DNA of 64,000 bases from Comamonadaceae bacterium OS-1 (GTDB lineage Bacteria; Pseudomonadota; Gammaproteobacteria; Burkholderiales; Burkholderiaceae_C): contig AP026969.1 of the NCBI GenBank assembly GCA_027923965.1, positions 2,356,001 to 2,420,000 on the forward strand. The letters run 5' to 3'. The notes under the pieces are model-generated. The model was not told where the DNA came from. It ran no database searches and saw only the letters and a program-made list of their open reading frames with translations. The translations under genes and the position numbers were made by a program. Shown here one piece after another: positions 63,381 through 64,000 of this stretch. Positions within the stretch are counted from its first letter, which is position 1. Every line of letters begins with the position of its first letter.

Positions 63381-64000
63381 CTAGGTGCTGAGCGCTGCGT
63401 AAGCCGTTTTTTCACGTTGACGTGATCTGCACGCGGCCCCAAAGGCCGCAAATATCGCTGTGTAAAAAGGGTTCTCGGACCAGCGCCACTCGGGGTGCCA
63501 CTGCACCGCGTAGGCAAACGCCGGGGAAGCCGTGATCTCGAAAGCTTCAATCAGCCCGTCGGGCGCATGGGCAATGGCTCGCAAGCCCGGTGCCAGCCGC
63601 CCAATGCCCTGGCCGTGCAGCGAGTTCACTTGGGTGCGCACGCCGCCCGCCCACTGGGCCATGGCGGAATCGGGGTGGATCAGCAGGTCGTGGCGCAGGC
63701 CGTATTGCGTGGCCAGGGGGGCGGTCTCGTCCTCGCGGTGGTCTTGCAGGCCGGGCACGTCATGTACGGCCTGGTGCAGGCTGCCGCCCAGGGCCACATT
63801 GATTTCCTGGAAGCCCCGGCAGGCCCCCAGCAGCGGCACACCCATGGCAATACAGTGGTGCACCAGGGCAAAGGTCAGCGTGTCGCGGGCCGGGTCCAGC
63901 GGCAGGCTGGGGTCGGTCACGGGCTCATTGAAATGCGAGGGGTGCACGTTGGAGGGCGAACCGGTGAGCATCACCCCGTCCACCAGGGCCAGCAGCGCAG
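63381..64000 (-). CDS. puuD: Gamma-glutamyl-GABA hydrolase (5' end outside window)
   Basis: The class I glutamine-amidotransferase-like hydrolase releases GABA from gamma-glutamyl-GABA. About 206 C-terminal codons are present. The visible part has DGVMLTGSPSNVHPSHFN, the nucleophile Cys in VPLLGACRGFQEINVALGGSLHQAV, VNSLHGQGIGRLAPGLRAIAHAPDGLIEAF and the catalytic His and Glu in AVQWHPEWRW. The frame is open to base 64000, so the start lies outside. It is the first gene seen of the putrescine locus, 51 bases before puuA. Confidence 0.93.
   Translation of the reverse strand, partial: ALLALVDGVMLTGSPSNVHPSHFNEPVTDPSLPLDPARDTLTFALVHHCIAMGVPLLGACRGFQEINVALGGSLHQAVHDVPGLQDHREDETAPLATQYGLRHDLLIHPDSAMAQWAGGVRTQVNSLHGQGIGRLAPGLRAIAHAPDGLIEAFEITASPAFAYAVQWHPEWRWSENPFYTAIFAAFGAACRSRQREKTAYAALST

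Overview
The window is a GC-rich chromosomal segment, most likely from the betaproteobacterial family Comamonadaceae (Rhodoferax/Polaromonas/Acidovorax-like). The assignment rests on gene order (ECF sigma factor-DUF3619-DUF3106-RDD; nadE-glnB; dapC-dapD-PilU-like ATPase-dapE-prmB), on the encoded proteins, and on two short dispersed repeat families resembling those seen in this family. No rRNA operon, insertion sequence, prophage or CRISPR array was found. One tRNA gene (tRNA-Lys, TTT) is present.

Layout. 1-3317 (minus): ilvB-ilvN-ilvC for branched-chain amino acids, with ilvC cut by the window edge. 3463-6242 (plus): a divergently transcribed ECF sigma-factor operon (sigma, DUF3619, DUF3106, RDD, dgkA). 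6245-9896: nadE-glnB and divergent DUF482 and cupin genes. 9968-15286 (plus): a lysine/diaminopimelate operon (dapC, dapD, PilU-like ATPase, dapE) ending in prmB, followed by an ABC-F ATPase and a small YeaQ-type membrane protein. 17747-26564: an ABC amino-acid-type transporter, a PLP enzyme, hydantoinase, RpiR regulator, ureidoglycolate lyase, polysaccharide-deacetylase-family hydrolase and MFS transporter, together a plausible ureide/hydantoin nitrogen-scavenging locus. 26719-33564 (plus): cyoABCD quinol oxidase, SURF1 and a RegB/RegA redox two-component pair. 33648-37325 (minus): tRNA-Lys, tcdA and tolB-pal-cpoB. 37389-44323: lipopolysaccharide genes (WaaE-like, msbA, heptosyltransferase, GT17, O-antigen ligase, GT2); the GT17 and ligase genes are visibly AT-rich and look acquired. 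44614-51217: AraC and LysR regulators, a TRAP binding protein, an IlvD/Edd dehydratase and a fumarylacetoacetase-fold protein, probably sugar-acid catabolism. 51425-54671: an orphan TonB/TolA-like protein with a very long coiled coil, and a YhcG-type nuclease gene broken by one amber codon. 54685-64000 (minus): a putrescine uptake and utilisation locus (puuD-puuA-aminotransferase-potF-potG-potH-potI-aldehyde dehydrogenase).

The observations that most deserve follow-up are these. A roughly 60-bp palindromic element occurs between genes and also, in frame, inside at least five enzyme genes. The sigma-factor operon looks like an uncharacterised sigma/anti-sigma/periplasmic-sensor envelope system, fired from one arm of a perfect 16-bp inverted repeat shared with ilvB. 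The cysteine-desulfurase-like enzyme of the hydantoinase cluster lacks the expected cysteine. A tRNA promoter is embedded in the stop codon of the upstream gene.
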